This document shows, piece by piece, positions 54,393-64,000 of a stretch of DNA of 64,000 nt (positions are counted from its first letter, which is position 1; every line of letters starts with the position of its first letter). The stretch covers positions 62,001 to 126,000 of the forward strand of contig WION01000136.1 of NCBI GenBank assembly GCA_015039365.1, written 5' to 3'. A program made the position numbers and the translations under genes. Origin of the DNA: Amanita rubescens. Its lineage: Eukaryota; Basidiomycota; Agaricomycetes; Agaricales; Amanitaceae. Below the pieces are notes generated by a model, which had not been told where the DNA came from, ran no database searches, and saw nothing but the letters and a program-made list of their open reading frames with translations.

Positions 54393-54420
<28 letters not shown>
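54393..54420 (-). repeat. Poly(T) run of 28
   Basis: T28 follows ATAATATAAT, right where similarity to the 3' flank of CAP59 copy 1 (30300-30320) ends. It looks like the poly(A) end of a minus-strand retroposed sequence that continues to the right; the far end is not identified. Confidence 0.55.
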
Positions 54421-54423
<3 letters not shown>

Positions 54424-54659
54424 TCCTTGTTTAGGCCCCATGGCGCTCGTAGCGCATGGTAGGGCATGATCGTATGTAGAATACATCTTTGTAATATACC
54501 TGTGTTTCACTGTCTTCATCATCCGCTGAGGAATACGCCCCGTAGTTGGTGCGTAGTGTGGGATTGAAATGGTGTTTACGACGGAAGGTCGTGTGGTTAG
54601 ATGGTAGAAGCGCACACTCACTGTGTATGTTTCTCCAAAATGGACAAAACGTAAGTTTG

Positions 54660-54960
54660 CCCGAGTGATCATGCGTGATCGTGCGTGATCATTCATGATC
54701 ATACGTGGATCATGCGTGCTCGACGTGATCACCCGTTAGCCATGCATGATCATGCGTCGTCCACGAATGGTCTATGCGTGGATGACTTTTTTTGCTCATG
54801 TGTGGTCCATTCATGATCACGCTCTCGAAAATGTTTGATATCAAATCACGCGTGGTTCATTCGTCGTCCATGAGTGATCTCTTTTTCTTCCGAAAACAAA
54901 GTTGTTTTCATCTACGCATGCCCGATGCGTTGACGATGCGTGACCGGTGCATTGTCCACG
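54660..54960. repeat. Array of GATCATGCGTG-like words
   Basis: About 300 bases in which GATCATGCGTG and variants (GATCGTGCGTG, GATCATACGTG, GGTCCATTCATGATC) recur at 10-20 bp spacing. GATC, ATGCAT and TGATCA palindromes are frequent. No coding pattern. Confidence 0.7.
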
Positions 54961-56086
54961 CATTCTTCGCGTCCTCGACGTTTGTAAATGTTGCTTCAGC
55001 TAGATCTATAATCAGCATTTACATAACTCGGGTATCCGCAGTAACAAGATAAAGTAGCCACATATATGATATCAGCAAGATGCCAATGACAACACGGCAT
55101 CAAATAAATGTCAAAGGACTTCCTAAAAAATCATGAGATCAATAGTCTGTGATTACTAGTTTTCAGTGTCGCCTTCATACCTGTCATCCTCGTCGTTCGA
55201 ACACCGGAACTGGCCCCACCACGTATGGTAGTAGGCAGATGAGAACGACGGCGGGATCCCGAGGAATGGCTGTCATATGCTGCCGTCATGGTGGAGACCG
55301 AGGAGAATGATGGCGATGACCCTATGCACCCCACATCCATTACTTAATACTGGCACAGAGAATAAGAAAGGACCAAATGCTTACACCTCTACCCCAATCC
55401 GGAGTCTGGTCTTTCATCGCCATCATCTCCTCACAGCCCCTTCCACAGCCCTGGTCGCGACCTCTACCTCTACCGCTGCCACCCCTACCACATTCGCCAC
55501 CCCTCCTCTTGTCGAACGTTGCCAAGGTTCGAACCTCGAACCGCGGCCAGTATATCGCTATCAGTACACAACTCTCGAAAACAATATCAAGCAAAAAAGC
55601 ACATATTACTGTCATTAGTCGTCCTTCGTCGGCGTCGCGAATTTCATTTAGCGTACCTTGCAACTTGTATTTACCGATCTCTAAGGCCGGGATCTCGTGA
55701 TGGATCTACCATCAGATGATCAGAAACCGATCGTTATCCTCGTGACGTCAGCGCGTCGCGATCAATATTCGCGCCCACGAGAATCGACTCAACAATGCCA
55801 ACGACTAGGAATAGCATTGATACTCGAAACCATATATAATCTATGCGGTTAATCAGCGAGGTGGACGCTAATAGCATTAATCGACTTACACATCTAATGA
55901 TACCCTCACCCATGGTCAGTCATACCATTTGTCAACAGCTCAAATGTGAGAATATGACAGCCCCTCTTACGCCATCTTACCAGTTCTGCGGCAAGTTTAT
56001 CAGTTCCCATCGATTCTGTCATTTTATCTGTCTGCGGGTCACATTAAAAGATGCAATGGTATATTAAATACAGAATAGATAGCCGT
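54961..56086. other. No recognisable gene
   Basis: Short frames only; pyrimidine-rich stretch near 55380-55510. GGTTCGAACCT near 55530 resembles a tRNA B box, but no A box or cloverleaf is found. Confidence 0.4.
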
Positions 56087-59000
56087 CTATCCTTCCGGCC
56101 TCGACAAAGGATCGCATCGTGCTAATCGACTAGCCTCCATGATACAAAATGGTGAAGACCTTGTGTAACCGCGACGACCCAATGGAAAAAAACCGTCCAC
56201 TCTCGGCTTGCGGGTGAGGTATACTTCTCCGATATTGTCACCGCTTATGACTACGACATCTTGTCCTTTGGATGTTGGCCTTTCTGGGAAAAGATACTTG
56301 GCCGGAATTTTGACAGGCTGTTGTTGCCTTGCGCTCACCACGACTTGCCCTTCCCCTTCACCCGACAGAACAAGTACTCTTTGCCCTTCATATCGTCCTC
56401 TTGCAAAACCTCCTTGTTCGAAGGGGTCTGTTTTACTGTTACGGACGTGGGCCCAGATACGCTTCGTCACCAAGTCACCTTTCATTATCCAGTTAGCGGG
56501 GATTACTTTGAAAGAATGTGTCAATTACAATTTTAAAGTTTGAACACAACCACGTACCTTGATTTTCGTATGATATGTTGCCATCAAGCCTTCGAGGAAG
56601 CTGAGGCAGGTGTATCGCTGCCGCTGAATCGGGGGCCGTTGGTATTGGGTCCACATTCTCCACTGATCCACCCGTCCCGGATGTCGCACCACAATCCCGT
56701 TGCCCAATCGGAGTTTCATCAGGCCATGTTGGTTCATCTGCGCCTGGTGTCGTCGCTCTCACTGGTTGTACGATGGAAAGAGTCGGCAGTCGACGTCCCA
56801 TCGTAGCGGGGGTTTGATACCGCCCGATGTAATAATCAGTAAGATCTCGACCTTGCTTTTCTCTGTAACGCATTCAGCTCGTCGGCAAAATTACATATCC
56901 TGTGCTTCACTCACCGATCATTAAGCAGGAAATCCACGTGAATATTCAACAAGCGCGTTCCTGCTCTGTTTTCGATCTGCATCATTCCTTCGCCCAAACT
57001 TGCTCGAATTCTACCATATAACCCCTTTTCCGCGTGATCTCCCGTTACTTGGACCCACGTGTTAACCAGCTCCTGGTAGTGATCATACTGAGCAAGAGAA
57101 TGACGCTCTTTCCTCCACCTCTCTTCCAATGGGCCAACAGGGGCTTCCTTGCACGGATCTACCTCTAAAAACCAATGTGGCACTGTAAACTAGAGCAATG
57201 GCCACGTTAATCTTCGATCGACGACCTATCATGTGCATGTACCTTGGTATTCGGTCTATCACCAATGACGTCAACACCCAACTCCGTCACTTTCCATACC
57301 CTACCCCTTTCTCCAAAATCAGCTGACATGCGGCTAACGACGCGCACAGAATCCCCCACTTGAATCTCATGAGGCAAGCCGCGTTCAAAGCTATCGTGCG
57401 GAATAAGTTGCCAGCTTTGCACGTGAAACTGTTTCAAAGTTAGTCATTTAATGTCTGACCAATAGAACAACGTACATTTTCCTTCGCGTCGCGATCGAAT
57501 ACCTCGATTTCACCTTCACGGATACTCACTACCCACCCTTCGCGGTTCAGGTTGGAAGCTTTTGCCACTTTTACCTTGTCGCCCACCTCGTAGAATCTTC
57601 TAACCCAACGAGCATCTATTCCCACCTGCTCCGTGTTGTTAATGCACAGAATTACTTCATCCAGGAAAATATCATCGATAATTCCCCTTTTCATAACACC
57701 CTCCACGTTTGCCTCTACTTTCTGCCCAATTTCGACGCATGCAGCAACGTGATTCTCGTATGTCCACCGCATGAAGCTCGGATCCCGATTTACAAACTGT
57801 AATATTTGCCCACCGATGGTCATTCCCTCTGCAAAAATCTTTAGCTCGTTTAGCTCGGGTACCGCCGTTTCAGATTTCAATACGGCATGTGGTACTTCGA
57901 AGAATGCGAAAGGCAGCAGAAAATCATCCCCGCCTTTAACCGGTCTCCAACCGTGACTATCGGGTTTGGTCAGCCGATATAGGGGCATATTGATCACCTC
58001 GAGATCGTAACGAATGTTCGGGTGCCACCACACTGTGGGATCCATCATATGGGCGGCGGGCGGGGCCTGCCTCGCCAGAACGGGATCGCCCAACAAGGGT
58101 TGTAACAGTCGTTGCATTCGTTTGTATTTTTTCCGCGTATTCGAATTATCTTCACCCTTCAAGATTGGAACCGGTAGGCGCGGGACCATACAGAGGAAAA
58201 CGGTTGACTCGGTCATCCCGTCGATATATACCAGATCGTTGGCGTATTTGAGTATCCTTTCGTCCATTTTGTTATCCTTCGATAACAATTCCTTCAATTC
58301 GGATCTTCTTTTTAGTCGGCCCCAAGCAGGAACTGTTATCCGTCGCCCCCGATGTTGCCACTTCAGCCATGTCAAACGTTCCTCAACAGGTACAAAAAAA
58401 ATTTGAAGTGGGTGAGTGAACGTCGACAGATCGATACACAGTTTCTCCACATACTCCCGACAAGCTGATTCCACGCAAATCCACTTTTGGCCGCCCGGTG
58501 GCAGAAACACTGTGAGAGCCAAACGGGGCCACGCCTGAAGGCGCTCGTTGAGGAGGAAAAAACTTTCTTCTTCGGTTCCGTCCTTCATCGTCAACGTGTT
58601 AATCGCCAAACAAGAGCAGAAATAGTGATAAACTCACTCGCACCCGAACTCTCCATAGGGGAGGATCGTCGTCACTTGGCATTCGAGTTACGCCGTCAGC
58701 GATGGAGGTGATATTGTCGTTCCAGAAGTCCGAGTCGTCCCGGGAACCGTCTTGATTTTCATCCTGAGGCACTGCTATCTGCGCATCATATCGATTAATC
58801 ACTTCTTCTAGTCGGCAATCTTGACGCATTCTGTCATTGCTAGCCCTCGCTACCGACGGATCTAACACAGGGCTACAATTTCTGTTGGAAAGCGCGCTAG
58901 GAACGGCGTCATCCACTGCAGTCATAAGTTTCATCATGTAAGAGAACATATGTTTACAAGCACTTACAATGAGCATGGTCGTCTTCTTCTGACGATTCCA

Positions 59001-59207
59001 AGTCCTCCTCGCCGCTGTCGTCGTCGATGAAGCCATCCTCTCCTGTTGATATGGTATTAACATCAAGGAAACTTTTGGGCGTGCCAGCAACATACCGTCG
59101 TCATTCGAATCTGTTGTCTCTCCGTCTGCACCTTCCGATGCTTCAATGTCCACCAAATCCCGGACGTTTGCCTTCAAAAACTCGGTAAGCATTCGGATCC
59201 CGTACAA
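56087..59207 (-). CDS. Spt5-like KOW-domain protein
   Basis: At least eight exons on the minus strand. The N-terminal part is acidic (EGADGETTDSNDD, GEDGFIDDDSGEEDLESSEEDD), as in Spt5. Then LWRVRVR leads to an NGN-like domain (LTVFLPPGGQKWICVESACREYVEKLC...IFFVPVEERLTWL, exon 57477-58600). KOW-like parts follow: YEVGDKVKVAKASNLNREGW with GEIEVFD, IQVGDSVRVVSRMSADFGERG, EKGLYGRIRASLGEGMMQIE, and QDVVVISGDNIGEVYLTR in the last exon (56087-56505). Spt5 is a universal elongation factor, but this form is shorter and diverged; Spt5-like genes are multiplied in Agaricomycetes, often beside transposases. It may be cargo of the element at the right end. The first exon and start are uncertain (59207 or upstream). 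No internal stop was noticed in the spliced reading. Confidence 0.65.
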
Positions 59208-60420
59208 ACGCGAGGGCGACTACCATAAACCTCGTTTTCTTCCTCATCACGTCCTGGCCGGGGCTACCGGGTCTCTTGCCACTCTATCATGTCTTTGAGC
59301 CTGTTTCTGGTGTCGAAAATTGCCACTCTTACCGGCGCGTTCATGAACCGTCTTTTAGGTCTGAAAGAACCAGGGTCAGTTTCGTCTCGCACTTATTTAT
59401 CACCATTCCTTTCCGGTATGATTTTTTTCTCATTTGAACGACGAGACTTACGAAGATTAAAATGTAGATTATCCCAACTACAATACGATGCAAGGACTAC
59501 AGGTTCTATGCTAATCGTGGAAGGACGAAAGGGGAAGGAAGCTTCGGCTACCCACTTAAGTACCAGTCTCCCGCGCTTGTTGTTCACGCCAAACTATTAA
59601 CGTTATCTTCGGGAAGCTCCTCCGGAGAAGTTCGTCAACAAGCGCAAACGACCGCGGAAGGGGGCTACTTAAGGCAGCCTCAGTTCGTGGGATCTTTTTT
59701 TCGCCCCCCATCATGTGTGTCGGTGGGGGGGAAGGTGGAAGGTTTCAGAGGTATAGCGAGGGTCCAACGTAACTTTAGTGCACCCCCCCTTCGCAGAGTG
59801 ATTGTAACGTGCATATACCATAATTTTAAGATGATGTCATACTCCCCGCCAAACTGGCGAACTGTAGGAATACGAATCACAGCTAAGGTACATCATAGTG
59901 CATCTCCACCCCCGTCATTTAACCAACACTAATTGCTTTCGGGATCCAGCTTTCACCCTCCTTTCCATTGCTCTTGGAGGCGCTTTGTACCGCTTTGGAG
60001 TATCTGCATTAGCAGTTGCTCGCCGTATGATAAATGGTTTCGTTCATGTTGTTCATGTGAAGCCCGGTGAGTGGTATTCTTAACGCGATGAATCCTCGCC
60101 TGTGTTCTTATCCATGTATAGACGCTGATCCCTACTTGAATTTTATTCCAATCTCTCGTCTACTGGACTCAACGCTTGTTTTCCCCGTCGCACCCGCCGT
60201 ATTACCCAAAAAAAAAACCATCAACGACTTGACCTATATATGGTAATAGCGCCGCGCACTCCGGTTGGGGATGTCCGCATCATCTCTTCTCCCGAACATT
60301 GGCTTGGGAGCACCAAAAACCCGCTTACTACCATCATCCCATGCCTTCTGAACGCAAGCCGCTACGTACGTGTAAGATTACCTCGTTTTATACGTTGTTC
60401 TGACAATCTTACGCAGCGCC
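59208..60420. other. No certain gene
   Basis: Short frames such as 59289-59600 (+) without motifs. A run of eight Ts at 59695 and GC-poor stretches are present. Upstream exons of the Spt5-like gene could lie around 59220-59290 (EEENEVYG reading on the minus strand). Confidence 0.35.
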
Positions 60421-60424
60421 GAAT

Positions 60425-60792
60425 ATGGACGAGCTGAAAAGACGTACCAAACAATTATGGGTTCTTGGGTTCAACGATCTGGATATTTTACATAATTTGA
60501 AGGATTTCTACGACACTAACGCATATCAACTTGGGTTTGTATATCCATCCGGCGCGTCCTACACTCAGCTAAACATTATAGGGCGAAGAAATTTCGGAAA
60601 TTGCGCCACTCATGGGGCTTTGAAAGCGCTCGAAGTTGTTCACTCTCCGATGAAGAGATTCAGGTTAAATTCCGGCTATTCAAGCAGGATAACCCAAACG
60701 CTGGAGCTGGGCGGATAGTAAAGCACTTGCTAACGCGTCATAAAGTCAGAGTACCCAAGTACGTGGATACATGTAATCAGTTCCAGAGATAA
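60425..60792 (+). pseudogene. N-terminal fragment of an integrase-type transposase
   Basis: Exon 1 reads MDELKRRTKQLWVLGFNDLDILHNLKDFYDTNAYQL; after an intron (GTTTGT...TATAG, about 60536-60581) the next exon reads KKFRKLRHSWGFESAR and DEEIQVKFRLFKQDNPNAGAGRIVKHLLTRHKVRVPK. The pattern (helix-turn-helix, then a helical part with NAG..R..K.LL....VRVP) is that found in front of rve-type integrase cores in fungal DNA transposons. The catalytic core does not follow: reading ends soon after the 5' splice site near 60759. Probably a truncated copy. Confidence 0.55.
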
Positions 60793-60830
60793 TGGCGACT
60801 GATGTTAAATCACAGGAGTAGAATATCAAA

Positions 60831-61222
60831 GATCCTACGCCGGATAGAGCCGGAAGCAGTCCTTCAACGGAAACCAAAGATATTCTGACGACCTCGAGCT
60901 TTTCTCTATGTCGATCAATAAAAGAAACGTCATATAAAACATTATGATCGAATATATCGTAGAATCTAATGAATAGACGCGTTCTTCTCAGGTGTTCTCA
61001 TCCTGCAAACAACATCCTTTAAATTTTTTCATGTACCGGATGCTATCTACGTGTCCTCCGTGCAGCGGACGTCTGTTGTTAGCTCTATTAAAGCAGGCCA
61101 CCTAAACGAGATCAACACTGTAACGGCAAGCCGCAGGCGAAAACAGAGCACACGATGAGGTGTAAGTCATCTCATTTATTCAAATCTGCTCATATACTTA
61201 ATGATCCCCCCCCGCATAGTGA
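60831..61222. other. Intergenic, nothing recognised
   Basis: About 390 bases between the integrase fragment and the end of the 526-residue gene. Confidence 0.4.
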
Positions 61223-62859
61223 TCATTCGCCGTCCCTGACCCCTTCTGTTCTACGGAAAACATTCTCCAGCTCCTTCACCCGGCGTTGGAATTCGTTGAA
61301 AGAACCATACAGATCTCGTTCCACCTCTCCAAGTTTCTTCAGCGGGGTACGCAGAATCATCTTCACCAAATCCAGTGAGTTCTGATGCGTTCGAGATAGG
61401 TCGCGGTTCTGATCTCCTAGTTTTTTGATGCAGTTTTCGGCGCGCAGATGCCAGGATCGGTGGTTAGCGAAAGTGGATAGGGCTGGTCCTGACGTTAGGC
61501 CTCCCGAGTTGATCTGGCCACGAAAGAATAATATTATATCGTCCATGGAAACCCACTGCTCATGCGACACCCGATATTTCTTCGCTTGGGTGCTTCCGGT
61601 GGTGTACGGTATTTGAAGACTGTCGCAAGCCTGTTTCACGAGCCTCGCGAAAATGATAATCGGAAACGCCGCTCCCAGAGTGCCCCGCTCCTCGACTACG
61701 TGTTGCTCATATATGCGAATGTATTCCTCATCAATTGCCACCTTCAGATAAATGGAAGGGTCGACTTGCTCGTTACCCCTAGTGGAAGAAGATCCAGCGG
61801 GTGTGGATTCTAGAGCCTTTGTCTGGACGCCTGAATGCTCTAAGGACGAGCTTCCTAGCCGTGTATATCCGCTTGGTATATGTCGATTGACGGACATGGG
61901 TTCCTGACGTAAACGAACTTGGGTCAGAGGCACTTGCCGTCGTAGTACAGTTCACTCACATCCTGTTCGATAAAGTACATGACGAAAATTGGAGAGGAGG
62001 GCGAGGCATTCGCAGCAGTTTGAATGTCAACTGCTTCAGGGCAGGGATCGCATGGCTGCAGGAGCAATTTCGATTTCTCCACGTCCTCCAGCTTTCCCAA
62101 GACCTTGAATCCGTCACCCCACTTTCCTTGTAAATCGGCGACTTGATGGACCCGCACCAATTTTTTGGCAGTGGCCACCAGGACTCTCTGGGATGTTACC
62201 ATTTCCAGCATCCGACGCAGATTTTGGGTACTTGAATCGTCTTCTCGTTTCGCGCGCGCCACCACTTTATCGACCCTTGGGACTGAGCGCACTTTCATGC
62301 TCATGATCACTTCCTCCACCTCTCCAGTGGTCCTGTGAAGCCCAATGGCTATGACCGCCTCTTCAGATTCGCCACCTTCTGTGGTAGGACCATCTACATT
62401 TGTTGCTGGCGTTTCCAGCCTATCGCTGCCCTCGCTTGAAGTAGAACGAGGCCCTTCATTGATATGCGACGACGGAGGACTGGGGGCGTCAGTTTCGTGT
62501 ATCCCCTCAGCCTGCTGGCTATCGAAACGGCAATTCATCTCCGCAGCGTCATGCAATAACTTATTAAGAGCGTTATTGGAGAATCCTTCCGCAGAAACTG
62601 GTTCATCTATCACAGCAAATTCATTTGCTGTAGGGGCGGGAGCGCTGGGTTCTGTGTCTGGGCAGACCGTTAACATGATAGAGGGCTGGTCACTGTCCTC
62701 TGTCGACATACCTGGGGGATTGGTCTGGGATGGCGGAGGATTCTCGATAGCTTCTTCGGCGGAAGTGTTCAACCTCACTCGTCGATTGACGAGAGGCATC
62801 GTACCCTGTTCCGGATTGAGGGGGGCTCTGTGTGTTCGAGTAGAGCGTCGATTGGACAT
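61223..62859 (-). CDS. Unknown 526-residue protein, divergent from the integrase-type transposase
   Basis: Exons 61960-62859 and 61223-61903, with a 56 bp intron (GTGAGT...GTCAG); both exons are whole codons in length. The start MSNRRSTRTHRAPLNPEQG is basic, the next 150 residues are Pro/Ser/Glu-rich and likely disordered, then come GEVEEVIMSMKVRSVPRVDKVVARAKRED and KLEDVEKSKLLLQPCDPCPEAVDI. After FIEQD the second exon has SIYLKVAIDEEYIRIYEQHVVEERG and a C-terminal coiled coil (LKKLGEVERDLYGSFNEFQRR). I do not recognise the family. Its start is 104 bp from that of the transposase gene, so both may share a promoter and belong to one mobile element. The upstream Met at 62901 is possible, but lies nearer the partner gene. 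Confidence 0.68.
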
Positions 62860-62963
62860 TGTCTCGTCAGATAGCGGGAATTTGTTGCGAAATAAAAACA
62901 AATTCAGAAAATTTTAAATTCCGCCCCAAAACATCGCCCACGTCGGCCGTCCTTGCCCTAGCC
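62860..62963. promoter_or_regulatory. Bidirectional 104 bp region between accessory gene and transposase
   Basis: Lies between the two divergent start codons (62859 minus, 62964 plus). It contains an AT-rich core near 62886-62921 and no clear TATA box. Confidence 0.45.
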
Positions 62964-64000
62964 ATGGATCAGAGAGAAGCCCTGGTCAACGCGTATGAAG
63001 ACCTAGGACAACGGGTTAATCAAAATTTGCGCATACAAAATGGTGATGCGGCACGACTACAAGTTCAAATCGACGAGGTACGCGCGTTCGCGGCTGATGC
63101 AGAACGGGTATGTCGAATTTTCTCGTTACAATTGCAAAACTAATGCTCGCACGTATGCAGGCGCGGGCTTTATTAACGCAGGAGGACTATGATACCCTCC
63201 AGAATTCAATTAACGACATGGTTGCCTCTTTAAACGAAGCCGTAGCCGTGGCATGGGATGAGATGGAGGGAGATCCAATGCCCCTTTCCCATAGGGAAGC
63301 AAGGGGGGGTCCTGGTCGTCCTCGTGTCCAAATCGACAAGAACTTACTGTCATTCACAATTCAAGGGATGACTTTGAAGGATATTGGAGACATGGTGGGG
63401 TGTTCGGCGAGAACGGTTCGCCGCCGCCTTCTGGAATATAACCTTGCCCAGCCCGCCCCACCCGTCATCCAGGAAGTCGTCCACCCAGATGGGACGATCG
63501 CTAAGGAGTGGCATCCGACAGGACCGACTCGTTTCGACCTCATAGATGAGCCCGAACGCCTGGACGGCCTCGTGAGGGAGATCTTAGAATGTTTCCCCAA
63601 TTATAGTCTGGAATTTGTCAGGGCCGGCATCAGATTTCAAGGTTATAACGTCCAGCGTCGTTTGATTCGGGATTCCATGACAAGAGTGCGAGGGTTGCAA
63701 GCACGCTTCGTCAACAGACCGATTGAGAGGCGCGTATATTCAGTGCCTGAAGTCAACTCTCTTTGGCATCATGATGGCAATCATAGTAAGTTGCATTGCT
63801 ACTCGTTCCGTCGATCGGCCTTCATCGCTCTGCGTTAGAACTCATCAGATGGAAATTTGTGATACACGGTTTTATCGACGGCAAGTCGCGCTTCATCACG
63901 GGAATTAGATGCAGCACGAACAACAAGGCGGTCACTGTCTTGGACCTCTTTCTTGAGGGCGTCGCAAACCACGGTCTCCCCAGTCGAGTGCGCGGAGACC
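62964..64000 (+). CDS. HTH-integrase (rve-type DDE) transposase, 3' end beyond the window
   Basis: Exon 1 (62964-63107) starts [20 protein letters not shown]. After an intron (63108-63160) exon 2 (63161-63785) gives [19 protein letters not shown] helices, then [16 protein letters not shown] and [20 protein letters not shown], a clear helix-turn-helix. Next come [18 protein letters not shown] and [10 protein letters not shown], the first catalytic Asp in HHDGNHKL, split by the intron at 63786-63838. Exon 3 continues [48 protein letters not shown]; the final Asp at the window edge should be the second catalytic residue. The third acidic residue lies outside. The family is that of large Agaricomycete integrase-core DNA transposons. 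No disruption is visible. Confidence 0.8.

Noticed and set aside
55520..55560. tRNA gene suggested by GGTTCGAACCT
   Set aside because: Only the B-box-like word is present; no A box at the right distance on either strand and no acceptor or anticodon stems.
1..64000. CRISPR array or bacterial operons
   Set aside because: The sequence is eukaryotic with spliceosomal introns; the direct repeats found are minisatellites, ankyrin units or LTRs, without regular unique spacers.

Overview
The window is a piece of a filamentous basidiomycete genome, most likely an Agaricomycete and possibly of the Cantharellales (Rhizoctonia/Ceratobasidium type); the order is inference. The evidence is genes cut by many 40-60 bp introns, CAP59-type glycosyltransferases, NACHT-ankyrin genes, TKL-like kinases with an HGD instead of an HRD motif, a Plavaka DNA transposon, an Spt5-like/integrase gene group and a copia-type LTR element. 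The region is accessory: tandemly duplicated, full of pseudogenes and repeatedly hit by transposons.

Layout. 1-12314 holds the 3' portion of a long gene for a GTPase, a helical linker, a degenerate kinase (pseudokinase) and a second kinase with its motifs intact. It is split by a 7.8 kb gag-only LTR element (947-8742) with identical LTRs and a 5 bp target duplication. 12620-13621 has a remnant of an SGNH-type gene fused to a truncated RCE1-like CAAX protease. 13763-18445 is a second, broken unit: an Agaricomycete domain of unknown function, a 108 bp minisatellite and an SGNH fragment. 19119-19904 is a small intact gene of unknown function. 19981-30237 is the best preserved unit: unknown domain, GTPase, pseudokinase, remnant of a second kinase, then an intact divergent pair of SGNH-type protein and CAP59-family transferase.

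30594-34203 is an NLR-like gene (NACHT plus about 17 almost identical ankyrin repeats). The CAP59 + NLR block was duplicated to 37021-48999, where both genes are broken and a complete 6.2 kb Plavaka transposon (41751-47915) sits in the NLR flank. 50162-50835 is a decayed APH-type kinase. 52709-54273 is another intact CAP59-family gene. 56087-64000 contains an Spt5-like KOW protein, an integrase N-terminal fragment, an unknown 526-residue protein and the start of an HTH-integrase transposase; together they may form a large DNA transposon running off the right end.

How it fits together. The repeated theme is [unknown domain - GTPase - pseudokinase - kinase] facing [SGNH protein / CAP59 transferase], beside NLR-ankyrin genes. 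The fused GTPase-pseudokinase-kinase architecture looks like a signalling or self/non-self sensing protein with a JAK-like kinase pair, and is the best candidate here for an undescribed system. The SGNH/CAP59 pair looks like a surface polysaccharide module. The functional statements are inferred from motifs; no database search was possible.
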